From positions 55,999 through 119,998 of the forward strand of contig CAIUHP010000068.1 in assembly GCA_903899015.1 (NCBI GenBank): a DNA stretch of 64,000 nucleotides, written 5' to 3'. A program made the position numbers and the translations under genes. Below the pieces are notes generated by a model. The model saw only the letters and a program-made list of their open reading frames with translations. It was not told the DNA's origin and made no database searches. Below are positions 33,613 through 43,375 of this stretch, piece after piece (positions within the stretch are counted from its first letter, which is position 1; every line of letters begins with the position of its first letter). The stretch is from an uncultured Armatimonadota bacterium. Its GTDB lineage: Bacteria; Armatimonadota; Fimbriimonadia; Fimbriimonadales; Fimbriimonadaceae.

Positions 33613-34059
33613 ATGAAAGGCATTTGGGTCGCTACTATTCTGGTGCTTCCGGTGATCGGACTTGGACAAGCTGAGAGCTACGTTGGAACGTATGAAGCGG
33701 TTCGGTTTGAGAAAGGATTGCTGATAAAGAATAAGACCCTGCCTACGGACCAAATCATGGTGTTGCAACTCTCAAAGGGTGGGAAATTGAGATTCGGAAA
33801 CTATCTTTCAGGTTTTACTGGAACATGGAAGGTTCAATCCAACTTGCTTGAAATGACGTTCGTCAACTCACCAACCGGAAAATTAAAGTCGCCCGAGGCG
33901 CTCTCCGTCCAGCCGATGCCTGATCGGAAACGGATGATTATCTTAAGTCCTCAAAAGTATGCCAACGCATTTGAGTTCTATTGGAATCCAAAGGTCATTG
34001 CGTTTATCAAGAGTCGTTTAGAGACTGAGAAGCGAAGGAAATCGACAGGACCTTTATGA
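33613..34059 (+). CDS. Secreted hypothetical protein
   Basis: A signal peptide (MKGIWVATILVLPVIGLGQA) precedes a 128-residue beta-rich domain (SYVGTYEAVRF, LSKGGKLRFGNY, FTGTWKVQSNLLEMTF), reminiscent of lipocalin-like or TIGR03067-type domains that measure residual fitness of a barrel, but I cannot assign a family. TAGTAT lies seven bases before the ATG, suggesting a leaderless message. The gene stands alone between divergent and convergent neighbours. Confidence 0.7.
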   Translation: MKGIWVATILVLPVIGLGQAESYVGTYEAVRFEKGLLIKNKTLPTDQIMVLQLSKGGKLRFGNYLSGFTGTWKVQSNLLEMTFVNSPTGKLKSPEALSVQPMPDRKRMIILSPQKYANAFEFYWNPKVIAFIKSRLETEKRRKSTGPL

Positions 34060-34137
34060 CCTGCATTGCTGCATGCAACTGAAGCAAGGCATTCAGGTGA
34101 TCTCTGTAATTTACGCGACGGAGCTTCAACCTCACGG

Positions 34138-36324
34138 CTACGCCTGAGAGAAAAGGAACTCATCTAAACCGCGAACACTTGCTTGGTCGTCAAACACCGC
34201 ATTGGAATTCATATCTTCCATCGCCTCCATTTGGCGGTCGAAATTGAGGGCAAGTTCCGTGTAATCCGATTCGGAAGTGGCAATCAAACCACTCGCGTTT
34301 GCCGCTCGAAGGAAGGCTGAAGCATGGCAACCTCGCCGGAATTCCCCTGGCAAGGTGATGACGGGCTTGTTCTGTTGAAGGGCGAGGAGGGTAGTTATGC
34401 CGCCACTCCAGCCCACCGTGTCCAACGTAACATCGGCTAACTGAACAAGATCATAGAATTGCATGAGATTCATGAAGGGCATGAAAAGCGCCTTGACTCC
34501 CGCAGCCTTCAGCCGTTTTTCTGTGATGTGTGAAGCGGTCTTGGGATAAGAGAAGAAAACGATCGGGCGACCACTTTTTTCGCAAATCTCTGCCAGAAGG
34601 TGGTCGTGGTTCGGGTGCAGCTTGGGCGGGCTTTGCAAGCAAAGATAGAGGGGGCCCTCATCCAATCCGAAGTCGACTTTTGATAGTCCAGACCCGGACC
34701 TCTGTGGTTTGGGATAACAAATTCCGGTCTTGGGTAATCGGATGAGTTTTTCACGATAATGGCCTTCTGCTGCTTCGGGCTCCATCCAATCGCCCGACAG
34801 GAAGTAATCCATGTTGGGCAATCCACTCGTTTCGGGTCCTCCCCAGCAGGCACATTGAACCGGGGCAAGTCGCAGCATTGCGAACTGAATGTTCCGCCCC
34901 TCGCAACTAGCGTCCGGGTAGATCAAAACATCAAGCTGATGCTGCTTAATCATGCGCGCTATAGGCGGTATTGGGCCCGGGCAATGATAATAGTGGTTGG
35001 CGTATCGCTTGAATTCCTCTGACCCAGGAATCGGGTTTGGATTGAGATAATAGACAAACGTCTCAATCTCTTTGGAATGATTCTTAAGCCAACCCGAAGA
35101 CCAAAACCCTCCGCTGCTCTTGTCGAGTCCCGTTCCAATGTAACCGACTCTAAGCCTTCCTTCATGGTTGCGCTTCTGAATAGGCTCGCACAAGTCGGGA
35201 ACAGTTTTTGCCGCAACTTCGTGCGTGAGAATGTCTCCCAGACGGTTTAGAAAAGCAAGGTCATTACTCTGTTGATATGAAATGGCGAGAGGGTTGAGTG
35301 TGGCAATGGCATCAAATTTCTCGCGTGGATCGACCGAACTACATGCGAATTCCTCTAACGCTGCGAAGGCACTTTCGCGCCAAGTGTCAATATCACCTTC
35401 GCTGGCGTACGCCATGGGAGTTTGAATGCGAAAGACATTCTGAATGGCTCCATCTGTAGGATTCTTAGAAAAGGCGCGTTCTGGATTACCGCTTACAAAC
35501 AGGTCAAACTGCCTCTGAGCTAAGACAGATAGGTCTGGTGTCCCAGTCGGTTCCTGACCACGCTCATAGTGATGACTGCCATTTCCGGAGACCATGGTTT
35601 TGGGAGGCGTCGGCACTTGATAAACTGCCGCTAACTCATACATTGGGTGACCCGAAAGATAATGAGCACAGGTTGTGAGGTCGCTCAGGGCCATGTTCAC
35701 CGTTCGGGCAAAGTCCACTTGTTCAGACCAAAGGCCCGACAGGGCGAGAGCTTTCGTAAAAGCAGTGCTGACGGCCGCTCCGTATTCAGCCTCAGTCGCT
35801 AAGTTGGGGAAAGGTAGTTCTGGATTTTCGTTTGCTGAAGCGCACTCTGAAGCATCCGTGGAGAACTGAGAACGACATGCGAACGGGCGCACCGAGTAAA
35901 TCGAGCAGAGATTCCCATCGAGAAATGGGCAAGCGGCTCGAGATTCATTTAGGTTCCGACCCATGCGCGGCCCAACATTTCTGACATATTCCTGGAGCCT
36001 TCTTTTAACCTTTGCCTTTTGCCCCGGGGAGAAACTTCGTTCAATATAAACAGCCGTGTCAATTGCCTCTAACGATGTGGACGTAATTGTTCGATAGCAA
36101 CAGTGGCTACAACCCGATTTACAGGCGACAGATTGTTCTTCATTCCGAGTCTTTTGGAATTCGAGAACCTTACTATCGAGGAGCAAATCAACTTTTCGGA
36201 ACAGGCTATCGATCTGTTCGGGCGAGCGGCCTTTTTGGAGTCGCGAAGTTGCCACGAATTCAATGGATTGGGCAAGGGACGCACTCTCAAGGGAGTAGGG
36301 CTGGCTAGAAGAAGGATTGCTCAT
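34138..36324 (-). CDS. YkgJ-type cysteine cluster fused to SPINDLY/OGT-like glycosyltransferase
   Basis: ATG 36324 is preferred over an in-frame TTG at 36336. Residues about 60-160 form a YkgJ (CxxCxxCC-type) metal-binding cluster: ACKSGCSHCCYRT, ACPFLDGNLCSIYSVRPFACR, and SECASA. Residues about 350-728 match the catalytic half of O-GlcNAc transferase-like GT41 proteins: RVGYIGTGLD, QCACWGGPETSGLPNMDYFL, DVTLDTVGWSGGITTLLAL and PVITLPGEFRRGCHAS. GT41 enzymes glycosylate Ser/Thr or other residues of proteins, usually guided by TPR repeats; here the cysteine cluster and a middle helical region replace the TPRs. Substrate unknown. Confidence 0.85.
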   Translation of the reverse strand: MSNPSSSQPYSLESASLAQSIEFVATSRLQKGRSPEQIDSLFRKVDLLLDSKVLEFQKTRNEEQSVACKSGCSHCCYRTITSTSLEAIDTAVYIERSFSPGQKAKVKRRLQEYVRNVGPRMGRNLNESRAACPFLDGNLCSIYSVRPFACRSQFSTDASECASANENPELPFPNLATEAEYGAAVSTAFTKALALSGLWSEQVDFARTVNMALSDLTTCAHYLSGHPMYELAAVYQVPTPPKTMVSGNGSHHYERGQEPTGTPDLSVLAQRQFDLFVSGNPERAFSKNPTDGAIQNVFRIQTPMAYASEGDIDTWRESAFAALEEFACSSVDPREKFDAIATLNPLAISYQQSNDLAFLNRLGDILTHEVAAKTVPDLCEPIQKRNHEGRLRVGYIGTGLDKSSGGFWSSGWLKNHSKEIETFVYYLNPNPIPGSEEFKRYANHYYHCPGPIPPIARMIKQHQLDVLIYPDASCEGRNIQFAMLRLAPVQCACWGGPETSGLPNMDYFLSGDWMEPEAAEGHYREKLIRLPKTGICYPKPQRSGSGLSKVDFGLDEGPLYLCLQSPPKLHPNHDHLLAEICEKSGRPIVFFSYPKTASHITEKRLKAAGVKALFMPFMNLMQFYDLVQLADVTLDTVGWSGGITTLLALQQNKPVITLPGEFRRGCHASAFLRAANASGLIATSESDYTELALNFDRQMEAMEDMNSNAVFDDQASVRGLDEFLFSQA

Positions 36325-36375
36325 TGACGAAAACAACTGAACGAAGGTGTGTTCAAAAGGTACCGCACAAAGCGT

Positions 36376-36717
36376 CTACTTTCGGTTGTGAAAGGAACGT
36401 CCTGCTTTGGCGATGGCCTTGCTTTTTAACTCGTCGATCTCTTCTTGTTGGGAAAGGATCTTCGCTTGTAGTCGGTCATTAATCTTCCCGAGGTTGTCCA
36501 TCTCAGTTTTGTGGGCCGCGACGCGCCCACGAAGTCGATCTTTCTCTTTACGGAGTTCGTCGCATTGCTTCTGAGCCTGATTTTTAGCGTCCTGGGCTGC
36601 CACCAATCGTGACCTCAGGTCAGCAACTTCCTTCTGGATCGCTGCCATCTCTTTTCGATGCCTTTCTTCCGAAATCGTAAAGAAAGGGAATTTGGGGATG
36701 AAGATGAGTTTAGGCAT
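36376..36717 (-). CDS. Coiled-coil hypothetical protein
   Basis: A 113-residue protein whose residues about 18-105 are a continuous charged heptad-like coiled coil (HRKEMAAIQKEVADLRSRL, QCDELRKEKDRLRGRV, LQAKILSQQEEIDELKSK). No signal peptide or membrane helix. It starts at ATG 36717. Function unknown; it follows no obvious operon partner. Confidence 0.65.
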   Translation of the reverse strand: MPKLIFIPKFPFFTISEERHRKEMAAIQKEVADLRSRLVAAQDAKNQAQKQCDELRKEKDRLRGRVAAHKTEMDNLGKINDRLQAKILSQQEEIDELKSKAIAKAGRSFHNRK

Positions 36718-36840
36718 AGGAATCTAGCGTTGAAAATGCCGAGGAGTGCATTACGATCATTCGATCGCGGCGCTCATGATATGTTACTAGAAGTCGGCGA
36801 GGCTGAATTTTTATGGCTCACGACCGGTCGCCTAAATATT

Positions 36841-36874
36841 CTTCGCCTGGTCACTTAAACGTGGCCAGGCGAAG
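36841..36874 (-). terminator. Strong 14-bp hairpin downstream of BNR-propeller gene
   Basis: CTTCGCCTGGTCAC (36841-36854) pairs with GTGGCCAGGCGAAG (36861-36874), all 14 positions with one G-T, around a six-base loop. It lies 31 bp after the stop of the minus-strand propeller gene. The minus strand continues AATATTTA rather than a T-run, so it is a probable but not classical terminator. Confidence 0.55.
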
Positions 36875-36904
36875 CATCGAACGTATGCGGGATCACTTCT
36901 GCGA

Positions 36905-39900
36905 TTAACCCTTCATGGTTGGTGCTGCAATTGGCTTGATCTTGTGTTTCACCAGCACGGCATTGAAGGCGGGAAGATCCTTGGCTAACAGATTCTTCCA
37001 TGCTGCTTGAACGGCTTTGAGCTGATCAAACGACATTTGGCAAGCATGCTTGGTCGGTTCATTAGGTGCGGCATCGCCTGCTCCCAACGTGTTGAGTTGG
37101 CCGGTCGCTGATCCGATGACTCGGGCGAACGATGGAGCGGCAGGGGCTCCACCACCGCCGGGGCCGCCTCCACCAAATCCTCGCCTGCCACCACCGGCTG
37201 CGCCGCCAACAGCGGTGAGTTTTGCGGTGAAAGCCTCCACAGCATCGGCCAATTCCGTTGGGACATCTTCTCCGCCAAGATCAGCCACTTCAAGCTTCAT
37301 TTTGTTAACGATTTGATTCCCATCCCATGCCGTTTTAACCGTTTCGTAGAGTTTGGTCATCAAGTCGCACTGTGCTTTGAGGTCGCTTGAACTGGCTGGT
37401 GATCGAGGGTCATTGACGACTTTGACCGTTTCGCGTTGGGTCTTGCCGTCAACCGTCATGGCAATGGTGTAGATTCCCGGTGCGACAAGCGGACCTTCGG
37501 GCGACGCTGGAGTTTCACCTGGGTTCGCGTTGATCTCGTAGTTGTGGCTTGCAGACGGAGGGTTGTCAAACCTCAGGTTCCAATTGACACGGTTGAGTCC
37601 TACCTCGGAAGGCAACGGCATTGGTTTTTCAAGCCAAAAGTCTGGGACTGGTGGAAGAGGATCGGTCGAAGGCTTGAGAGGCGCGCTTGACATGTGCCGA
37701 ACGACTCTGCCCGAAGCATCGCTAATTTCAATGGAAATATTGCCACTCGGCTTGGAGCTAAGAGAATAGTAAAGGATCGCTCCAACGGGGGGATTTTTCG
37801 CGTGAGGAATTTCGGGTGGGAACGGAGTGTCGTCGTTGACATTGCGTCGCACTCGGATGGCATCCGCCGGTTTGTACAGGTGAGCCGACTGCGACTCAAT
37901 ACTTTCACTGAGTTGACGAAGAGGGGAAATATCGTCAAGCACCCAGAAACTTCGTCCGTAAGTTCCGACGACAAGGTCGTTGTCTTTGATGACCATGTCG
38001 CGATAGGACGTATTTGGCAAGTTCAGCATGAGCGACTGCCAGCTACTTCCATTGTCAAACGATACGTACACGGAGCTTTCCGTCCCTGCAAATACTAGGC
38101 CAGCCCGCTTGGTGTCACTTCGAATGACGCGGCCAAAGCTTCCGCTTGGTTGATCGGTGGCCATGCCGTCGATAATCTTTGTCCAAGTTGCGCCGAAATC
38201 GGTCGTGCGATAGAAATACGGCTTGTAATCACCAGTCGTATGGTAATCGACAGAGAGAAACGCGGTGCCAGCATCTGAATGCGATGCATCGATAGATGTG
38301 ATGTCGGCTCGATTAGGATTGGGTAGGTGCGGAATCGATACATCTTCCCACATTGAACCGTGGTCTTTGGTGACCTTCACTAAGCCATTATTTGTGCCGA
38401 CCCAAATGATCTTATCACTAACCGTTGAAACCGAGAAGGACTCAATCGCACCTCCGTTGGGTCCAGGTGCCTGCTCATCCAGTTGGTCCGGATCAAGTTT
38501 GTCATCGAAGTCGGCCTCCATTTCAGTCGAGCTACCTTTTGTAGCGGGCGGTGGGGTCGTGGATTTCTTCGCGGGTGGGGCAGCCTTTACGGGGGCCACT
38601 GGGGCAGGCGGCTTGTACCCCTTTGGAAAACCAAGATCAGGGCTGAGCTTCTTCCAATGCTGGCCCCCGTCATAGGATGCCATCAAATATTGGAACCCAA
38701 AAAGCAACTCGCGAGGATTGACGGGCGAAAACATAATTGGCTGGTTGCCAACCTTTCGGAGCGCTAAGCTGGAGTCTACATTTGGGCTGATATTGATTCT
38801 TTGACCGCTAGGATAGGTAATTCGTACGACTCCTGCGCCCTCGCTGCCCGCGTAGATGATCTTCGGATCCTTCGGATCAACCGTTACAGAGCCGAACTCG
38901 TATCCAGGGGTTGGGAGCCAGTCGAGCGGTGTTATTTCTCCAAGGTCGCCTCGACTCCTGGTGCCAATGGTTCCTGAATCTTGCTGAGTGGCATAAACCC
39001 AATAGGGGTAAGAATTATCGACGGCAATGTGATAAACCTGAGCGGTGGGCTGGTTGTACCAAGAACTCCATGTTTGGCCACCATCCAACGACACGGTCGC
39101 TCCCTGGTCGGTACCAAGGAAAAGTCGTTGTCCGTCAGTAGGGTCGATCCACATTTGTTGGGGATCGTCGCCTCCTGGGGCACCCTTGAATCCAGTAAAG
39201 GTCTTCCCGCCGTCTCGGGAAATGTAGCTGGAGGTGTTGATCACGTAAACGGTATCTGGGTCTTTCGAGTTAACGTAGACTCCGCAGTTGTAACCGCCTT
39301 GACCATTTCTTACTCTCTGGTCGGAGGCGTCCATTTGTCGCCAATTCGCACCGCCATCATCGGAACGATACAGTCCAAAGTTGCCAACGACATACATTCG
39401 CTGGGCCTTGGTATTCATCGCGACCGCAACACAGGTTCGGCCAGCTAGAGCCGGTAATCCACCACCCGAAAGTTTCTTCCAGGTCACCCCTTCGTCCGTC
39501 GATTTATAAAGCGCGGTTCCTCCGGCTTGTCCTCCAAATCCCCCGCCGCCACCGGCTCCTCGCCCACCTGCGTTGGGAGCATTATAGTGTCGCACGGTCG
39601 ACGCAAGCATGACTTCAGGATGATCGTAGGCCCAAGTGATCTTCTGAATACCGGTCTCTCTATCCACGAAGAGTGTTTTCTTCCAGGTCTTTCCGCCATC
39701 GGTACTTCGATAAAGACCTCTATCTTCTGATTGCTCATGGATGTTTCCCTGGGCAGCGATCATCACGATATTCGGATCATGAGGGTCCACCAGAATGGAA
39801 GGAATCTGCTTGGTTGCATCGAGTCCCAGGTGAGTCCAGGACTTTCCCGCATCAATGGACTTGTACACGCCATTCCCTTCGTTGATTCCACCACCGGTGA

Positions 39901-40237
39901 CAAGGTCGCCCATGCCAACATAAATGACGTTTGGATCTGAGGGCGCTACTTCAACTGCACCGACTGATGAAGCTTCCTTGACGGAATCAAAAATCGGTTC
40001 CCAAGTGGTCCCCGCTCCCGTTGATTTCCAAACTCCGCCGAGCGGAAATCCAGCATAAAATGTGCCCGGGTGCCCCACGGCTCCGCTGACCGCAGATACA
40101 CGACCGCCTCTAAAGGGGCCAATATTTCTCCAGACCATACCGGCCAACGACTTTGCATCCGGGGTGGAGGCGCTCGCAAGACAAGTTAGGACGGTCAACC
40201 CCAGTCCCACTGATTTCATGGTGTGGGAGCTCTTCAT
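36905..40237 (-). CDS. Secreted BNR/VPS10 (sortilin-type) beta-propeller protein
   Basis: Start ATG 40237 has AAGGAG eight bases upstream and a signal peptide (MKSSHTMKSVGLGLTVLTCLASA). The 1110 residues contain many Asp-box repeats of the S-x-D-x-G-x-x-W type: STGAGTTWEP, SIDAGKSWTHL, STDGGKTWKKT, SDDGGANWRQM, SLDGGQTWSSW and TTDFGATWTKI. This gives two propellers, followed by a FlgD-like strand-rich region (ISIEISDASGRVVRH) and a helical C-terminus with Gly-rich inserts (about bases 37135-37215). Relatives are annotated as glycosyl hydrolases, but no catalytic residues are evident. Likely a secreted binding or scaffolding protein. Confidence 0.88.
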   Translation of the reverse strand: MKSSHTMKSVGLGLTVLTCLASASTPDAKSLAGMVWRNIGPFRGGRVSAVSGAVGHPGTFYAGFPLGGVWKSTGAGTTWEPIFDSVKEASSVGAVEVAPSDPNVIYVGMGDLVTGGGINEGNGVYKSIDAGKSWTHLGLDATKQIPSILVDPHDPNIVMIAAQGNIHEQSEDRGLYRSTDGGKTWKKTLFVDRETGIQKITWAYDHPEVMLASTVRHYNAPNAGGRGAGGGGGFGGQAGGTALYKSTDEGVTWKKLSGGGLPALAGRTCVAVAMNTKAQRMYVVGNFGLYRSDDGGANWRQMDASDQRVRNGQGGYNCGVYVNSKDPDTVYVINTSSYISRDGGKTFTGFKGAPGGDDPQQMWIDPTDGQRLFLGTDQGATVSLDGGQTWSSWYNQPTAQVYHIAVDNSYPYWVYATQQDSGTIGTRSRGDLGEITPLDWLPTPGYEFGSVTVDPKDPKIIYAGSEGAGVVRITYPSGQRINISPNVDSSLALRKVGNQPIMFSPVNPRELLFGFQYLMASYDGGQHWKKLSPDLGFPKGYKPPAPVAPVKAAPPAKKSTTPPPATKGSSTEMEADFDDKLDPDQLDEQAPGPNGGAIESFSVSTVSDKIIWVGTNNGLVKVTKDHGSMWEDVSIPHLPNPNRADITSIDASHSDAGTAFLSVDYHTTGDYKPYFYRTTDFGATWTKIIDGMATDQPSGSFGRVIRSDTKRAGLVFAGTESSVYVSFDNGSSWQSLMLNLPNTSYRDMVIKDNDLVVGTYGRSFWVLDDISPLRQLSESIESQSAHLYKPADAIRVRRNVNDDTPFPPEIPHAKNPPVGAILYYSLSSKPSGNISIEISDASGRVVRHMSSAPLKPSTDPLPPVPDFWLEKPMPLPSEVGLNRVNWNLRFDNPPSASHNYEINANPGETPASPEGPLVAPGIYTIAMTVDGKTQRETVKVVNDPRSPASSSDLKAQCDLMTKLYETVKTAWDGNQIVNKMKLEVADLGGEDVPTELADAVEAFTAKLTAVGGAAGGGRRGFGGGGPGGGGAPAAPSFARVIGSATGQLNTLGAGDAAPNEPTKHACQMSFDQLKAVQAAWKNLLAKDLPAFNAVLVKHKIKPIAAPTMKG

Positions 40238-40268
40238 GATTGCTCCTTCAAGTCAGTCTTAAGGGCTC

Positions 40269-40281
40269 GCAGGTGACCTGC
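40269..40281. promoter_or_regulatory. 13-base palindrome upstream of BNR-propeller gene
   Basis: GCAGGT-G-ACCTGC is perfectly symmetric and sits 31 bases upstream of the propeller gene start. It could be an operator. The rest of the 199-bp spacer up to 40436 holds nothing I can name. Confidence 0.3.
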
Positions 40282-40436
40282 ATGTTGGGAATTTTGCGAC
40301 GGGACCATTTCGCACCATTCTACAGATTCCTCCGAGCCCTATCACTAGGATTCTCTTACCATCGCGAAAGTGACAAAGATCGCTAAGGTTGAGTTCAGGG
40401 ACAAACTCACCGAATTTCGGCTACCTCACGTCGAAT

Positions 40437-41492
40437 TTACGATGGTGCGAGTTTCCAAACACTCAATGTATGACCCGTTCCCGGGCGAGACACGAATTCT
40501 TTTGGCCGTTCGCCCCCCGGTGTTCCCATGCAAAAGGTCGCCTGATCTTGCTCGATTTGGACGATGCCAAGTTGGGTTTGTCCCTTTGTGGGACCATGGG
40601 TGTGAAGGTAGTCGATTTCAATGAGGGAACCAGAATCATTGATCTTTGTAAGCGCTTGGAGCCAGATCTTTCCAAACATGTTTACGGTCGTCTCCGTCTG
40701 CTTCATAACCCGGTTGCCGCCATCGAGATAAGACGCTGGTAGAGGATTGCCATCCATCGTAATCGCTACCGGGACCCATGTCCCTTGCAGCTTTGCGATA
40801 GTAGCGTTCATTTCAAGGTAACCGGCGTCAACTTTGCTTGATTGGGACTGGGGTGTCTGCTCGGTGGCAGCGATACCTTCAAAACTCCGACCGGCACGCC
40901 GAAGAGTTTCCAGAGCAATTCCGGAACTGGGTGTGCTCACAAACTCTTTAGGCCGCTCGACCCCTGTCAATCCAAGACAAAAGGTGAGCTCACGACCGTC
41001 GTATCGGTAGATTCCGTAGGAGGTGTTTCCTTTTTCGTTTCCCTCATTAAAGTGAATATCGATCGTATGCGGCACGACCTCTACATTGATCATGCAATTT
41101 CCTTTGTAGTCGCCTCCAGGGGAGAACATCGCAAACTGAGTTCCATCGATGGACATGCTTGCTTGGGCATACATGGTCTCAGGGACTTCGGAGCCGTCCA
41201 CGATAAGACTCGTAAAGTGCCAGAGTCCTTCGATGGCACGCAAGCCGTCAACAAATCGAGAGATATGTTTCCAGCTTACGAACCCATATTGTCTAGCGAT
41301 GATTGATTGAGCATCCGAAAGCGTGAGCTTATGGGTTTGAGTTTCGGTCTCGGTCTTGCCTTTTAGCGAAGGCAAGAATTCCATCGCGGAAGTGATCGCG
41401 TCTGAACTACCAAGACGAAACGCTGCGAGTAAGTCCTTCGCTTGAGCGCGAAGATGGTCCATATTGGGACGCGTAGGTAATTGATTCGACAT
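40437..41492 (-). CDS. TIGR03067-type double-domain protein
   Basis: ATG 41492 is chosen because GGAGG lies six bases upstream; the frame is open to 41606. The N-terminal 75 residues (LRAQAKDLLAAFRLGSSDA, LTLSDAQSIIARQYGFVSW) form a helical module often found ahead of ankyrin or TIGR03067 regions. Two copies of a TIGR03067-like lipocalin-type domain follow: IEGLWHFTSLIVDGSEVP to GVERPKEFVST, and LQGTWVPVAITMDGNPLP to GGERPKEFVSR. No signal peptide, so probably cytoplasmic. Function unknown. Confidence 0.8.
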   Translation of the reverse strand: MSNQLPTRPNMDHLRAQAKDLLAAFRLGSSDAITSAMEFLPSLKGKTETETQTHKLTLSDAQSIIARQYGFVSWKHISRFVDGLRAIEGLWHFTSLIVDGSEVPETMYAQASMSIDGTQFAMFSPGGDYKGNCMINVEVVPHTIDIHFNEGNEKGNTSYGIYRYDGRELTFCLGLTGVERPKEFVSTPSSGIALETLRRAGRSFEGIAATEQTPQSQSSKVDAGYLEMNATIAKLQGTWVPVAITMDGNPLPASYLDGGNRVMKQTETTVNMFGKIWLQALTKINDSGSLIEIDYLHTHGPTKGQTQLGIVQIEQDQATFCMGTPGGERPKEFVSRPGTGHTLSVWKLAPS

Positions 41493-41633
41493 AAATCCTC
41501 CATGCCATCGCCCAGAATCCGCAACCGGGCCGCACAAAGGTTGTTTGTGAGAAATGAGATATGAAAAGGTGGGTTCAACCCTTCCCGCGGATTCGGTGGC
41601 ATCCAATATGCCGTGATTAGTATAACGCGGTGC

Positions 41634-42296
41634 TTAGCGAGAGTGGCGAAGACCAAGTTTCTCTTCGGCTTCTTTCTCCAGCCGATGAATTTCACTTTCC
41701 AACTTCAGTCGCACCTGTTCGACCTCATCTTCACTGGATCGAAGAGGAACATAAAGGGGTTCACCAAAGATCATCAAGCACTTGGCGAAGGGAAGCGGAA
41801 CCGTATATTTGTCCCAGGATTTTGCAGTGAGACATGGTCGAGATGCGATGCCGACGGGTACGAGACCAGCACCGCTCTTTTGCGCCATCAGCATCACTCC
41901 ACCTTGCACGACACCGCTTGGACCGCGAGGACCATCAGGGGTCATACCCATGGTTCCACCCTCTTTCAATGCTCGAATTGCCTCAACGGCTGCTCGAACA
42001 CCTCCGCGTCCGGTACTCCCTCGGATGACTCGATATCCGAGACGAGTGAATATCTTATTCTGGATTTCACCATCGCTGGAGTGGCTAATGATGACCCACC
42101 AATTGCGGTTTCGAAAGTAATCGGAAAAAGAAAAAGATCTCCCGTGCCAGCCACAGAAGATGAGCTTATGCTCCTCCTTAGGCAGATTCACCATCTCGAA
42201 CCGTAGCGTAGAACAGACGCCTCTTACGATGTTGTAGAGGAGCCCGCTAAGCAGGCGAGGCCGCAGTAGGCGCCACTTGTACTTTAAGTGAGCCAA
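41634..42296 (-). CDS. DUF374 lysophospholipid acyltransferase family protein
   Basis: The start is TTG 42296, overlapping the rhomboid stop by 13 bp. The DUF374 core is clear: KLIFCGWHGRSFSFSDYF (H-x4-D-like active site as WHGRSFSFSD), GYRVIRGSTGRGGVRA, MGMTPDGPRGPSGVVQGGVM. DUF374 proteins are acyltransferase-fold enzymes, often next to lipid A or envelope genes. The acceptor lipid is unknown. It belongs to the operon yebC, rhomboid, DUF374. Confidence 0.88.
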   Translation of the reverse strand: MAHLKYKWRLLRPRLLSGLLYNIVRGVCSTLRFEMVNLPKEEHKLIFCGWHGRSFSFSDYFRNRNWWVIISHSSDGEIQNKIFTRLGYRVIRGSTGRGGVRAAVEAIRALKEGGTMGMTPDGPRGPSGVVQGGVMLMAQKSGAGLVPVGIASRPCLTAKSWDKYTVPLPFAKCLMIFGEPLYVPLRSSEDEVEQVRLKLESEIHRLEKEAEEKLGLRHSR

Positions 42297-43375
42297 CCGC
42301 GCTTCCTTGCCAAATCAACGGCGGGATGGAGGGGATAAGTTGTTGCCAATTCGTTAAGGATTTCCTGGGCTCTGCTGGGTTGATCTTCAATTTCTAGAGC
42401 AGCGAGGGAAAGCATAGCATCTGGACGTTGAGCTTCGGATTGTGGCCCCTCAACGACACTTTTTAAAAGGGCTTTTTCGATCGCGGGCGCAGTTTCATGA
42501 CATCTCCCCGCGAACTGCAAGCGCCGTAGCGGTGACAATGCCGTCACGCGACCTACCAAACACAGTCTCCTGATCGCTTCAATTTGGTCCGTTTCAACTC
42601 CAGACTCTATGATTCTAACGAGAGTTCCGGCTTCGGAGTCTCGCTCATCCTGAGAGTGCTGTGCGTCAGCAAGGTTCCAAAGCGCCTTGACGTCTCCGGG
42701 ATGTTTATCAAGGTGACGCCGGGCCGCAAATTCAGCCGCCGCTGGTCCTCGGCTATTCATACGGTCGAGAACTTCGTGACCGATCTTGATCTGCTTGAGG
42801 TCGGGAGCTTTGAAAATAAGGCTAAGAATGGCTCCCGTTACGAATCCACCAATGTGGGCCCAAAAGGCAGTCCCACCGGGTTCTCCAATACGGACAAATG
42901 CCCCCACAATCTGCAGGGTTAGCCAAATTGCGGTTACCCAGGCGACCGATAAAGCCAGTTTTGGAGCGACGGCAACTTTCAAATTCACGTAGCGGACGCT
43001 GTAATAGGCGGCACATCCAGAGATGCAACCGCTGGCACCAATCAAAGGAGGAGCATCAGGAACATGGCGCGTGATGAGGAAATGGGTCCCAACCCCAACC
43101 ATGCCGCTTACAAAATAGACGATTACGAAGCGAACGGAACCGGTTGCCAATTCAACCGCCGCACCAACGGCTGCGAGGAAAACCATATTCCCCAAGAGGT
43201 GCAGAACATTCGAGTGAAGAAAGAGGCCCGTAACGGCTCCGATGAGACTCGGATGCTGCGGGCGAAAGCCCAATTGGTACGCTAGCTCAGGGTTTAGCAA
43301 AAGGCTGAACGCCGCGAGAATATTCGCGACGATCAGCAAAAGCGTTACCAGAGGCAGGCGAGATTGAACGCTCAC
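42284..43375 (-). CDS. Rhomboid-family intramembrane serine protease with TPR-like tail
   Basis: Residues about 1-200 are six membrane helices with the rhomboid signatures HLLGNMVFLAAVGAAVE (H-x3-N-like), GASGCISGCAAYY (catalytic Ser in GASG) and AHIGGFVTGAILS (catalytic His). The last 150 residues are helical repeats (ALWNLADAQHSQDERDSE), likely TPR-like. Rhomboids cut membrane substrates within the bilayer. GTG 43375 overlaps the yebC stop (GTGA), and its 3' end overlaps the DUF374 gene. Confidence 0.92.
   Translation of the reverse strand: MSVQSRLPLVTLLLIVANILAAFSLLLNPELAYQLGFRPQHPSLIGAVTGLFLHSNVLHLLGNMVFLAAVGAAVELATGSVRFVIVYFVSGMVGVGTHFLITRHVPDAPPLIGASGCISGCAAYYSVRYVNLKVAVAPKLALSVAWVTAIWLTLQIVGAFVRIGEPGGTAFWAHIGGFVTGAILSLIFKAPDLKQIKIGHEVLDRMNSRGPAAAEFAARRHLDKHPGDVKALWNLADAQHSQDERDSEAGTLVRIIESGVETDQIEAIRRLCLVGRVTALSPLRRLQFAGRCHETAPAIEKALLKSVVEGPQSEAQRPDAMLSLAALEIEDQPSRAQEILNELATTYPLHPAVDLARKRGWLT

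Noticed and set aside
41613..42206. Open frame of 197 residues on the plus strand
   Set aside because: Antisense to the DUF374 gene; no recognisable domain or start signal.
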